NCBI GenBank assembly: GCA_003427395.1
Contig: BFEA01000004.1
Coordinates: 3,920,721-3,946,720, forward strand
Direction of reading: 5' to 3'
Source of the DNA: Chara braunii
Taxonomy: Eukaryota; Streptophyta; Charophyceae; Charales; Characeae
DNA: 26,000 nt
A model generated the notes under the pieces. The model did not search any database. It worked only from the letters and a program-made list of their open reading frames with translations, and had not been told where the DNA came from. Position 1 is the first letter of the stretch; every line of letters begins with the position of its first letter. Below are positions 22,001 through 26,000 of the stretch, piece after piece. A program made the position numbers and the translations under genes.

Positions 22001-24721
22001 AGTGACCAGTTGAACGAGTGTCCTCCACAACACAAATAAAACAGCGACTCCAGTCACACACCAGAAACATTTATGTGTCTAATGGGGACAGGGTCAAAGA
22101 AAGAACCTTGCTAGCGGCTAAGTTGTCTGGAAGACGGGCTGACCTACAGCCCATATGATCTGGAATCTCCACAATTTTCCAACTTTTGGTCTTGTCATCG
22201 ACAACCCGAGGTTCACTTGCTCCTCTTCCGTTATCGCCAGAAGTCTGCAAAAAAAACAAATCCCAACCGCCAAGTTCAGAGTTAAATGCAGAGCGGCAAG
22301 CTTCTGTAAGAAAAGAAAAAAAACAAGAAGTGAGTCCATCATAACATCCTTGTGCGCTTGGTTGAGTACCTATCAAAACAGCTCCATTCTAATAAAAAGA
22401 GTGAAACATTACCAGACACGTGCACTGACACATGACAAATGGGGACAGATTCACAGAGAGCATCATCGCTGACACATATCCAAGCAGCATCATAAGAATG
22501 CCTCGTACATCGAACAGATTCACAGATCACATAAGGGAGCATCATTACATAGGAGGCCGAAAGGACGCCTCGTACAACGAACAGATTCGCAGATCACATA
22601 AGGGAGCATCATTACATAGGAGGTCGAAAGGACTATACTCCAAACATCACCAAAACAGTGTTCCACACACCGCTACTTGGCAGGACCACCAACCTTACAA
22701 ACAGAGCAGATGCAGCTACCAGGTTTAAGGACCCACAAGTAAAACCATCCAGACCACGATAAGCAACTGAAGGTCCAGAGATCAATAAAGTTTACAAGAG
22801 CAAATAAGAACACAAAAGTCATGCATGGCGCTCTGGTAAGTATTGAATCACCTTGGATACAACAGGATCAGGAGGGCCCCGTGCACCATCTGCATTAGCC
22901 ATGCCACACAGCATCCGTGCGCCCTCCGCATTGGCCAAAATCTTGATTGTGTTCTCCTGCGCCGTGACGGCGAGCAGCGACCCCGGCTTATTGAATCTGA
23001 TCCGAGGGCTGGACTGCATTCATACACAAAGTCTGTATTGTGAGACAAGCAAACACATTGTGAACTCTCCTCGAGTATAGTCAGCAAATGCATGGCACTG
23101 TCATTCAAGGATGCAAATCATGGACCAAGAAGTGAATGATCAATTGAGTGCGGCTAATTCACAACCCAAGTACCCATTTTTGCCAAACTGGCAGTGATGC
23201 CAAGGGCGATCCTTTTTGGCTGGCGCCACCCCACTTTTCGTTTTGGTAGGCTTAGGCCTGAAAGACGCTGAGCCTTAATAATGAACCGGATTCTCACAAA
23301 ATAGCTGGGAAAAGCACAGGTGGTTTAAGACAACGATGAACCGGATTGTGTAGAACACAGTTCCCTTCCACAAAACTCCACGAGCAAATCCATTTCAATC
23401 AGTGCTGCTCGGGAGAAACGCACATGGGTCCCTACCAGTCCATCAGGTCTATAACGAGCCTGAGGCACAAACTCATCTCACAAGCACAGTGCCGCTTACT
23501 TTCTAATCTCACAAAAAACTCACTCAAGAAAATACTACCCTGACAGGTAATGTGGAGATGCTACTGAGATAGTTTCTTAACATAACCCCAATTCAAGAAC
23601 TGAGCAATGTGTTACCACTAGAGGTTTGCTTCGTTCGTATTCTGTTGGCACCTCTGCACTCCATTTGATGTCCAAAGTGAAAAGATTTCTCCCAATAAAA
23701 TAAATGCTAACCCCCTCATCCTCCCAAACGTGAAAAAGCAAGGAATTATCATAACAATAAATGCTAACCCCCTGATCTGCCATACAGGAAAAAGAAAGGA
23801 ATTCTCATAACTAATCCCCACTATGGATGCAACCTGGGCTACCGTAGATGCCCAGTCATGCATACAGCCAGTCAATCCGACCTCTGACCTCATCTGCACC
23901 CAGCCTGAGCGGTAATCTGGCCTTGTCTTTTTAATTACCAACCGAACCTCCAGTGGCGGGTATAAATGGGGTTCGAGAAGGTTTAAACTGTAGTAAAGAG
24001 GTTGAAAGGGGTTAGATGCCTTCAATCAGTCCTTCGGGACATCTGTTAAAATTGGAACGAGACAGAGAAGATTAGCATGGCACCTCCGCAAGGATGACAC
24101 GCATAAATAGAGAAATGGTCCAACCAAAAAAAAAGGAAAAAAAGATGCCTGCAATCACGATAGTTTGGTCTACTTGTATCACCTAGATAACTTTTTCAAT
24201 GTTCCTTTCTTTCATCTAACATGGAGAGATGATCCGGATGGATAGCATGCCATTAACAAATGACAAAGCCATTTCCCAATATGCAATGAGAGTGGCACGA
24301 AAGCTGTTTGCCAATGGAACAGATAAAGTGAATGTGAGTGCTTGATACATGACGATCCATTTTACCATCAGAAACAAACAACTGGAATTCAGAATTCAGC
24401 AAATCCGAGTCCAAAGTCTGTGTCCCATTGCAAGGAGTTTTCGGAATCCAGAGTAATTCCTTTTAATGCAAAGATTCACAACTCACCACGAGACCACCAT
24501 CTGCCGGCAAAGTCAGAACAATATTTGGAGAATCCATATCCCAGAACTTGATATGGAAATCATCTCCAGCAGCCAAAAAACGGTTCCGGATGGTGTCGAA
24601 CTGAACCACCCCAAGGCACCGTTTCCGGAATCCAGAGTAATTCCTTTTTATGACACCATCACTTTCATTCCACTCCACAAGTGACGACTCTCCATCTTTG
24701 CTTGTGCCGCATGAGAACAAC
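7506..24721 (-). CDS. TPL: TOPLESS/TPR-family corepressor, C-terminal 541 residues, 11 exons
   Basis: Groucho/Tup1-type nuclear corepressor. In plants the family is recruited by EAR-motif repressors (for example Aux/IAA proteins) and brings in histone deacetylases. Eleven exons with GT/AG borders join without frameshift: 24721-24487, 23013-22852, 22244-22107, 20580-20470, 20011-19832, 18574-18446, 16963-16865, 14836-14657, 12371-12193, 9262-9181, 7637-7506. Diagnostic TPL stretches include [89 protein letters not shown] and [10 protein letters not shown]. The frame ends ADQTTR-stop, close to the usual TPL end. The part present covers the last blades of the first WD40 propeller and the whole second propeller. 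The N-terminal LisH/CTLH/CRA domain and first blades lie beyond base 26000. No in-frame stop or missing exon was seen, so the gene looks intact. Which TPL/TPR paralogue it is cannot be decided here. Confidence 0.96.
7821..7942 (+). pseudogene. U6 snRNA-like retrocopy 1, most diverged
   Basis: Resembles U6 across its length: a GGAACATCCGTT block near the 5' end, GGCCCTGC, a degraded GGATGACACGCATAAAT region (GCATGACTCACATAAAT), then AAATGGTCCAAATT. The ACAGAGA box is lost (ATAGATAAGATGAGC in its place). It ends in an A-rich tail AAAACCAAAAAGAAAAAAAA. No upstream plant USE or TATA element, no T-run terminator. Confidence 0.7.
8022..8150 (+). pseudogene. U6 snRNA-like retrocopy 2
   Basis: Starts GTCCTTCTGGACATCC, the U6 5' hairpin with one loop change. 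It continues with GGGAACGATACACAGAAG, ACCCCTGCGCAAGGAT and ATCGAGAAACGGTCCAAAC. The ACAGAGA box reads ACACAGA, so the catalytic core is altered. An A-rich tail with scattered G and C follows to about 8150. A target duplication is not clear; ATCATTATAGAGT before and ATCATAGATGT at 8184 are only loosely alike. Confidence 0.82.
8462..8628. mobile_element. TTAA-flanked MITE, 167 bp, complete
   Basis: Left end 8462-8499 and right end 8591-8628 are inverted repeats of 38 bp with three mismatches. They start TTAAACCACCAGTACCTCCT and end AGGAGGTACTAGTGGTTTAA. Internal sequence is 91 bp with no ORF, so it is non-autonomous. Both ends are TTAA, which fits a piggyBac-like TTAA target, though a TTA or TAA target cannot be excluded. 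Related copies lie at 15159-15405 and 20782-20966. Confidence 0.9.
9007..9131 (+). pseudogene. U6 snRNA retrocopy 3, with target-site duplication
   Basis: Starts GTCCTTCGGGACATCC, exactly at U6 +1, and keeps AAAATTGGAAC, ATACAGAGAAGATTAGCAT, GCCCCTGC, AAGGATGACACGCATAAATC and AGTCCAAATTT. An A-rich tail runs to 9131. CATGTGT lies immediately before (9000-9006) and immediately after the tail (9132-9138); the match extends leftward as AAAAAATCATGTGT versus AAAAAAACATGTGT. There is no T-run terminator and no TATA or USE at the expected upstream spacing, so it is a retropseudogene rather than a working snRNA gene. Confidence 0.92.
9181..9262 (-). CDS. TPL: TPL exon ([11 protein letters not shown]...GGVQ)
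   Basis: Its first base completes a serine codon (AG from the previous exon plus T). It then reads [20 protein letters not shown] and LSDGGVQ, a hallmark TPL/TPR blade near the end of the second propeller. Acceptor ...CTTCAG, donor GTCAGT. Confidence 0.95.
9842..10143. repeat. Two-copy tandem duplication, unit 151 bp, with ambiguous bases
   Basis: Copies are 9842-9992 and 9993-10143. They are identical except for one clear difference (C at 9880, T at 10031) and three N positions. N at 9920 and 9938 correspond to T 10071 and G 10089, and N at 10045 corresponds to C 9894. Such near-identity could be a recent duplication or an assembly artefact. Confidence 0.95.
10901..11511. repeat. Diverged direct duplication of about 240 bp flanking a U6 retrocopy
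   Basis: Copy 1 (10901-11151) and copy 2 (11283-11511) share TGAACACTCAATT, AAGTGGTTTCAAG, ATCATGGACACAGTTCTTATG, a CACTGAC block, GATTGGCACATGA and CTGGCCCA in the same order. The copies are considerably diverged. Copy 1 also contains a 17-bp tandem repeat GAGCACACTTGATTGGC (11085-11101 and 11102-11118). Confidence 0.85.
11171..11271 (+). pseudogene. U6 snRNA retrocopy 4
   Basis: Reads TCCTTCGGGACATCC, AAAATTGGAACAGAGAAG, ATTAGCATGGGCCCTGC, AAGGATGACACGCATAGATC and GAGAAATGGTCCC, followed by a pure A tail. Relative to canonical U6 a 5-base deletion removes the sequence just before the ACAGAGA box, although the box itself survives. It lies between the two copies of the 10901-11511 duplication. 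No convincing target duplication was found and no T-run terminator is present. Confidence 0.9.
12193..12371 (-). CDS. TPL: TPL exon ([20 protein letters not shown]...)
   Basis: Reads [20 protein letters not shown], then [20 protein letters not shown] and [19 protein letters not shown], followed by two bases of a split serine codon. It matches the TPL blade with [14 protein letters not shown] and LRLRCRVNPSAYLP. Acceptor ...TGTGCAG, donor GTATGA in phase 2, the only phase-2 junction among those seen entirely within the window. Confidence 0.95.
12938..13500. repeat. Four decayed copies of a repeat, spacing about 140-180 bp
   Basis: Cores begin near 12938, 13119, 13261 and 13432. Shared parts are a GATC-like start, GTGAATAGGGTC or GAGAATAGAGT, a CCTGCCAC block, CATGCAGCCC or CTGTGATGCG, and ATTGA. 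Copies 1 and 2 are most alike, as are copies 3 and 4, suggesting two rounds of duplication. The CCTTAATTA spacer motif also recurs (about 13037 and 13208). Confidence 0.75.
13350..13395. repeat. 23-bp perfect tandem repeat, two copies
   Basis: TACTGACTTAGGTTTCCAAC followed by ACC occurs at 13350-13372 and 13373-13395 without mismatch. It lies between the third and fourth copies of the surrounding decayed array. Confidence 0.9.
13973..14011. repeat. GAT trinucleotide microsatellite
   Basis: A run of GAT/GAC triplets on the plus strand inside a TPL intron. A longer purine-rich, GAA/GAT-biased tract follows at about 14109-14290. Confidence 0.85.
14657..14836 (-). CDS. TPL: TPL exon ([20 protein letters not shown]...)
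   Basis: Reads [20 protein letters not shown], then [20 protein letters not shown] and [20 protein letters not shown]. It follows DAQ of the previous exon exactly as in TPL (GADAQ-LCVW-DGWE). The loop before DTRVQF appears about three residues shorter than in angiosperm TPL as I recall it. Acceptor ...TGCAG, donor GTCTGC. Confidence 0.95.
15159..15405. mobile_element. TTAA-type MITE, 247 bp, diverged
   Basis: The left end TTGAACCGCCAGTCCTTTGG is inverted-repeat to the right end CCGACGTACTGGTGGTTTAA, with several mismatches, and both share the ACCACCAGT core of the 8462-8628 element. The left TTAA has become TTGA. No ORF. It is less certain than the complete copy because the internal region shows no clear similarity to it. 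Confidence 0.6.
15441..15546. repeat. Tandem duplication, unit 53 bp, two copies
   Basis: Copies 15441-15493 and 15494-15546 share TGATACATGCTCAGTTGAGC, AATGTATATGG (GATG in copy 2) and AAGGATCCGCAAAGT, with only a few differences. Confidence 0.92.
15946..16120. repeat. TC microsatellite (85 bases) followed by GAA/GAG tract
   Basis: Pure TC dinucleotide repeat 15946-16030, then GTGACA, then a GAA-rich tract with scattered C and G to about 16120. In the TPL pre-mRNA orientation this is a TTC-rich tract followed by a GA repeat. Confidence 0.97.
16762..16783. repeat. GC hairpin, 8-bp stem
   Basis: CGGGCCCC (16762-16769) pairs with GGGGCCCG (16776-16783) across a six-base loop CGAAAC. It lies 81 bases downstream of a TPL donor site in transcript orientation. 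It may be incidental to the GC-rich block it ends. Confidence 0.7.
16865..16963 (-). CDS. TPL: TPL exon ([20 protein letters not shown]...)
   Basis: Reads [20 protein letters not shown] and [13 protein letters not shown], one of the most conserved TPL blades (GH...RITGLAFS...SSGADAQ). It appears to carry one residue more than the angiosperm sequence I remember, which has one fewer between FSN and LNVLVSS. Acceptor ...CGCAG, donor GTGATT. Confidence 0.96.
16964..18445 (-). other. TPL intron, no mobile element recognised
   Basis: A 1482-bp intron with donor GTATGT and acceptor CTCGCAG. A short CTG-type triplet run occurs at about 17888-17930, and CCTCATGTCGCCAGA occurs twice near 17650-17690. 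Otherwise I see nothing assignable. Confidence 0.7.
18446..18574 (-). CDS. TPL: TPL exon ([20 protein letters not shown]...)
   Basis: Reads [20 protein letters not shown], then [20 protein letters not shown] and LDE. It matches TPL almost residue for residue, and WD-type strand IQIYNV is visible. Acceptor ...TTGCAG, donor GTATGT. Confidence 0.97.
18575..19831 (-). other. TPL intron with a 118-bp-spaced direct repeat
   Basis: A 1257-bp intron with donor GTTTGT. A block of about 66 bp (CTGAACCATACACACAAAAG core) occurs at 19014-19079 and 19132-19197. No element ends or RNA genes were recognised. Confidence 0.7.
19014..19197. repeat. Direct repeat, about 66 bp, two copies
   Basis: CCCTAAA, CTGAACCATACACACAAAAG, CTAT, a variable stretch, then GTTACAC and AACAAA occur in the same order at 19014-19079 and 19132-19197, period 118. 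Confidence 0.85.
19832..20011 (-). CDS. TPL: TPL exon ([20 protein letters not shown]...)
   Basis: Reads [20 protein letters not shown], then [20 protein letters not shown] and [20 protein letters not shown]. It matches the TPL segment QWQPASG-LMTND...[24 protein letters not shown]. Acceptor ...TATGCAG, donor GTTTGT. Confidence 0.97.
20012..20469 (-). other. Shortest TPL intron in the window, with a short direct repeat
   Basis: A 458-bp intron with donor GTAAGG and acceptor TATGCAG. A 33-bp repeat with one mismatch occurs at 20116-20148 and 20183-20215 (core TATTTCCAACCCAGAACCAA). The CCTGTGCATTACGA preceding copy 1 recurs at 20228-20241. Confidence 0.8.
20470..20580 (-). CDS. TPL: TPL exon ([20 protein letters not shown]...), no Met
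   Basis: Reads [20 protein letters not shown] and [17 protein letters not shown]. It corresponds to the TPL ISRLIFTNSG-A-LALASNA-H-LWKWQRNERN region. It has no internal ATG, so it is invisible to Met-start ORF searches. Acceptor ...CTTGCAG, donor GTAAGG. WKWP replaces the usual WKWQ. Confidence 0.95.
20581..22106 (-). other. TPL intron with a TTAA MITE
   Basis: A 1526-bp intron with donor GTTCTT and acceptor CTTGCAG. It contains the MITE 20782-20966 and a small repeated CAACAATCCCAATCTG (about 21025 and 21088). The 219-codon minus frame at 20782-21441 runs through the MITE and is not a gene. Confidence 0.75.
20782..20966. mobile_element. TTAA-flanked MITE, 185 bp
   Basis: Left end TTAAACCACCAACCGCGGG, right end CCAAGGACTGGTGGTTTAA; the terminal ACCACCA core is inverted between the ends and TTAA lies at both borders. 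The inverted right end matches the solitary end at 4547-4574 at 25 of 28 positions. The interior is GC-rich with no transposase. Confidence 0.8.
22107..22244 (-). CDS. TPL: TPL exon ([20 protein letters not shown]...)
   Basis: Reads [20 protein letters not shown], then [20 protein letters not shown] and NLAASK. It matches the TPL linker and start of the second propeller (NDKSKIWKLTEV...QCRSLRLPENL). Acceptor ...TTTTTTGCAG; donor GTTCTT is a weak match to consensus but is supported by the conserved join to VSRLIYTN in the next exon. Confidence 0.93.
22245..22851 (-). other. TPL intron with a 67-bp tandem repeat
   Basis: A 607-bp intron with donor GTGATT and acceptor TTTGCAG. It contains the two-copy repeat 22501-22634. 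Nothing else was recognised. Confidence 0.75.
22501..22634. repeat. Tandem duplication, unit 67 bp, two copies
   Basis: Copies 22501-22567 and 22568-22634 share CCTCGTACA, CGAACAGATTC, CAGATCACATAAGGGAGCAT, CATTACATAGGAGG and CGAAAGGAC, with three or so differences. Confidence 0.93.
22852..23013 (-). CDS. TPL: TPL exon ([20 protein letters not shown]...)
   Basis: Reads [20 protein letters not shown], then [20 protein letters not shown] and [14 protein letters not shown]. It matches [18 protein letters not shown]...N-IKI-AN-DG-R-L; the Ala/Ser-rich linker that follows in angiosperms is much shorter here. Acceptor ...ATGCAG, donor GTGATT. Confidence 0.96.
23303..23328 (+). mobile_element. Probable solitary right end of a TTAA-type MITE
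   Basis: TAGCTGGG followed by GCACAGGTGGTTTAA resembles the right end of the MITE at 20782-20966 (TAGCTGGG...GACTGGTGGTTTAA). An internal GGCTGGCGCCA near 23218 also resembles that element in inverted form. No clear left end was found. Confidence 0.45.
23699..23810. repeat. Tandem duplication, unit 57 bp, two copies
   Basis: AATAAATGCTAACCCCCT occurs at 23699 and 23756, followed in both by ATC, a short variable part, GAAAAAG, AAGGAATT and TCATAAC. Confidence 0.88.
24029..24142 (+). pseudogene. U6 snRNA retrocopy 5, with 15-bp target duplication
   Basis: Starts GTCCTTCGGGACATC exactly at U6 +1 and keeps AAAATTGGAACGA, GACAGAGAAGATTAGCATGG, GCAAGGATGACACGCATAAA and GAGAAATGGTCCAA. The tail is AACC followed by A-rich sequence to 24142. 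AGATGCCTTCAATCA (24014-24028) directly precedes it and AGATGCCTGCAATCA (24143-24157) directly follows the tail, with one mismatch in 15. No T-run terminator is present, and the nearest TATA-like sequence (about 23960) is too far upstream for a plant U6 promoter. Confidence 0.94.
24436..24466. repeat. Fragment of the adjacent TPL exon repeated in the intron
   Basis: CGGAATCCAGAGTAATTCCT followed by TTT occurs at 24442-24464 in the intron and again, identical over 23 bases, at 24626-24648 inside the exon (antisense to the codons for KRNYSGFR). Weaker similarity extends to a CAAGG on the left. Confidence 0.85.
24487..24721 (-). CDS. TPL: First TPL exon in window ([20 protein letters not shown]...)
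   Basis: After one base completing a split codon it reads [20 protein letters not shown], then [40 protein letters not shown] and [18 protein letters not shown]. It matches the last blade of the first TPL propeller. Acceptor ...GCACCAG at 24722-24728, donor GTGAGT at 24486-24481. The coding frame continues upstream outside the window. Confidence 0.97.
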
Positions 24722-26000
24722 CTGGTGCACACATACAGAGACAACATAACACACATCGAGAAATAGCATTGATGCAGGTGCTCCAAAAGCAAAACAAATG
24801 GGCTTCAAATGAGAAACAGAAGGTTTCGCCATTACAATGTATGAGCAACAAATGATGTAAGCAGATGACTGATAGCAACTGCAAAGAACCAGTGTTTAAA
24901 TCCATGCACAACAAAAGGTGGTCCTCGAGTCTCTGAAGAGGCACCAAAAAGTGCTCGGGTCGGTCAACCTAGGATCAGGGAGGCACCCAGCGCCTTTACA
25001 GTGAAAAGCAGCCCCTCAGAGAGTCAACAGTCTGCCCCCAACCGTGGCAGAAAAGCAAATCACATGCAAATCCAAAGGCTCAGTGCAGTTTCCAGAAGTT
25101 TGCAAGGTCCACTGGGTCCAGGTACACACGGGCTGCAAGCAGAGCTCGAGCATATAGATCAAGAAATCTCAGCCCGTCAATGGTCATAAAGGAGGCAAGG
25201 CAGGCCAGGTTATAAGAGCAGCCTGACCCAGTCCATGTACGTGTTCTGCCTTGTGCTGCCTTGAGACTGGAGCATGAGATCTGCAATGCAGGCGCTGGAG
25301 GAAGGCAGACAGCGAGAGTGAGAGCGATAACTAGGACAGACGGTGTGCTGCACCATAGCTTAGTTATAGAGTGAGAGAGCGAGGTTTGAGGAGTGATCAC
25401 ATAGCGAGGTTTGAGGAATGATCACATCCTTTTCAGAGTGGAGACTAGTGAAAGAAACAGAGAGGCTTACCCGAGCTTACCTGGTGGTGATTGCCATGCT
25501 CGAAGGGTCAGCGCTTCGCTTCTGAGCACCGGCATTGCTTGTTCTCACGTTATCCTCATTTGTGCCAGTTTGATGTTTCATTGGGATGTAGACTTGCAAA
25601 TTGGTGAGGTGATTGTGAGGCACATCCAGCTTCATCATTAGTAGAGGGTTAGAATGTGCCAGCAAGCTCGCAGGAAGAAAAGGACGAAGCCTGGAGGTTA
25701 TCTAGGAAGGAGCAGTTGTGTCCTCGCACACAGTGAGCCGAGACATTGTACACATTGATTATTATTGGAGGCTGCCTTCTTCACCTTCTATTCTTCTCTT
25801 CATTCAACATTCCGGTCTACTTGGTATGTTCGGTCAACATTGGGCATTGTGAGTTTATTGCATAATCTTGATGCTGTGAGCTTCTCGGGTCGGTTCGTTA
25901 CCGACTTTCTTAGGGACGAAAAACCAGGGTTGCATCCCTGGCGACCACCGACCCCGACCGCCGACCGTATTGCAGGCGACCAATAGGGCCGACCGGTCGG
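24722..26000 (-). other. Upstream TPL intron (partial), nothing assignable
   Basis: None of the expected preceding TPL sequence (for example GRWCTTMAYSADGTR or ALDGKIKAWLYD) can be found here, so this is intron continuing beyond the window. It contains a 25-bp tandem repeat (25379-25428) and a terminal segment with repeated CGACC. Bases 25080-25990 could belong to an LTR or other element, but no ends were identified. Confidence 0.6.
25379..25428. repeat. 25-bp tandem repeat, two copies
   Basis: GCGAGGTTTGAGGAGTGATC with ACATA at 25379-25403 is followed directly by GCGAGGTTTGAGGAATGATC with ACATC at 25404-25428. Confidence 0.92.

Larger units (their letters stand above)
23014..24486 (-). other. 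TPL intron with U6 retrocopy, tandem repeat and MITE end
   Basis: A 1473-bp intron with consensus donor GTGAGT. It holds a MITE-like right end (to 23328), a 57-bp tandem repeat (23699-23810), U6 retrocopy 5 (24029-24142), and a partial copy of the upstream exon (24436-24466). Confidence 0.8.

Noticed and set aside
24029-24142. A functional U6 snRNA gene
   Set aside because: No T-run terminator, no USE and TATA at plant U6 spacing, an A tail and target duplications. The same applies to the copy at 9007.
25080-25400. Minus-strand frame with a signal-peptide-like hydrophobic start
   Set aside because: No family match, no splice or promoter context, and the gene on this strand is TPL, for which this is intron. 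Possibly part of an unrecognised repeat.
25400-26000. LTR of a retrotransposon at the right edge
   Set aside because: The composition is suggestive, but no second LTR, primer-binding site, polypurine tract or TG...CA ends could be found within the window.

Overview
The window is eukaryotic, nuclear and almost certainly from a streptophyte (land plant or charophyte alga). It contains one confidently identified gene: the 3' part of a TOPLESS/TOPLESS-RELATED (TPL/TPR) Groucho-type transcriptional corepressor on the minus strand. I assembled eleven exons by hand from conserved TPL residues and GT/AG splice sites. From 5' to 3' on the minus strand they are 24721-24487, 23013-22852, 22244-22107, 20580-20470, 20011-19832, 18574-18446, 16963-16865, 14836-14657, 12371-12193, 9262-9181 and 7637-7506. 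They join in one open frame of 541 residues plus a stop and cover the last part of the first WD40 propeller and all of the second. The N-terminal LisH/CTLH half lies beyond base 26000. Coding sequence is 1627 of 17216 bases (about 9%). Introns run from 458 to 2930 bp and average about 1.56 kb, which points to a large, repeat-rich genome. A charophyte such as Chara is a guess I cannot test here.

Layout. 1-7505: downstream flank of the gene, with a short tandem repeat cut by the window edge, an AT-rich stretch, GC-richer sequence without a recognisable gene, a 222-bp tandem duplication carrying a retroposed insertion with target-site duplications, and probably the 3' UTR, which holds a 34-base G run. 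7506-24721: the TPL gene, its introns filled with repeats. 24722-26000: part of a further upstream intron, with nothing recognised except short repeats.

The most striking content is in the introns. Five U6 snRNA-like sequences (about 7821, 8022, 9007, 11171 and 24029) all lie on the plus strand, antisense to TPL. All end in A-rich tails instead of a T-run terminator, and two start exactly at U6 nucleotide +1 and are flanked by clear target-site duplications. They look like LINE-mobilised retrocopies, and their density suggests a U6-derived SINE-like family. A second family is a short TTAA-ended MITE (best copy 8462-8628, with 38-bp inverted ends; others at 15159-15405 and 20782-20966, plus single ends at 4547 and 23328). 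A third pattern is many two-copy local tandem duplications with units of 25-380 bp. One of them (9842-10143) carries ambiguous bases that line up with resolved bases in its sister copy.

The window holds no operon, CRISPR array or prokaryotic system. Its interest is the conserved corepressor gene and the retroposed U6 family inside it.
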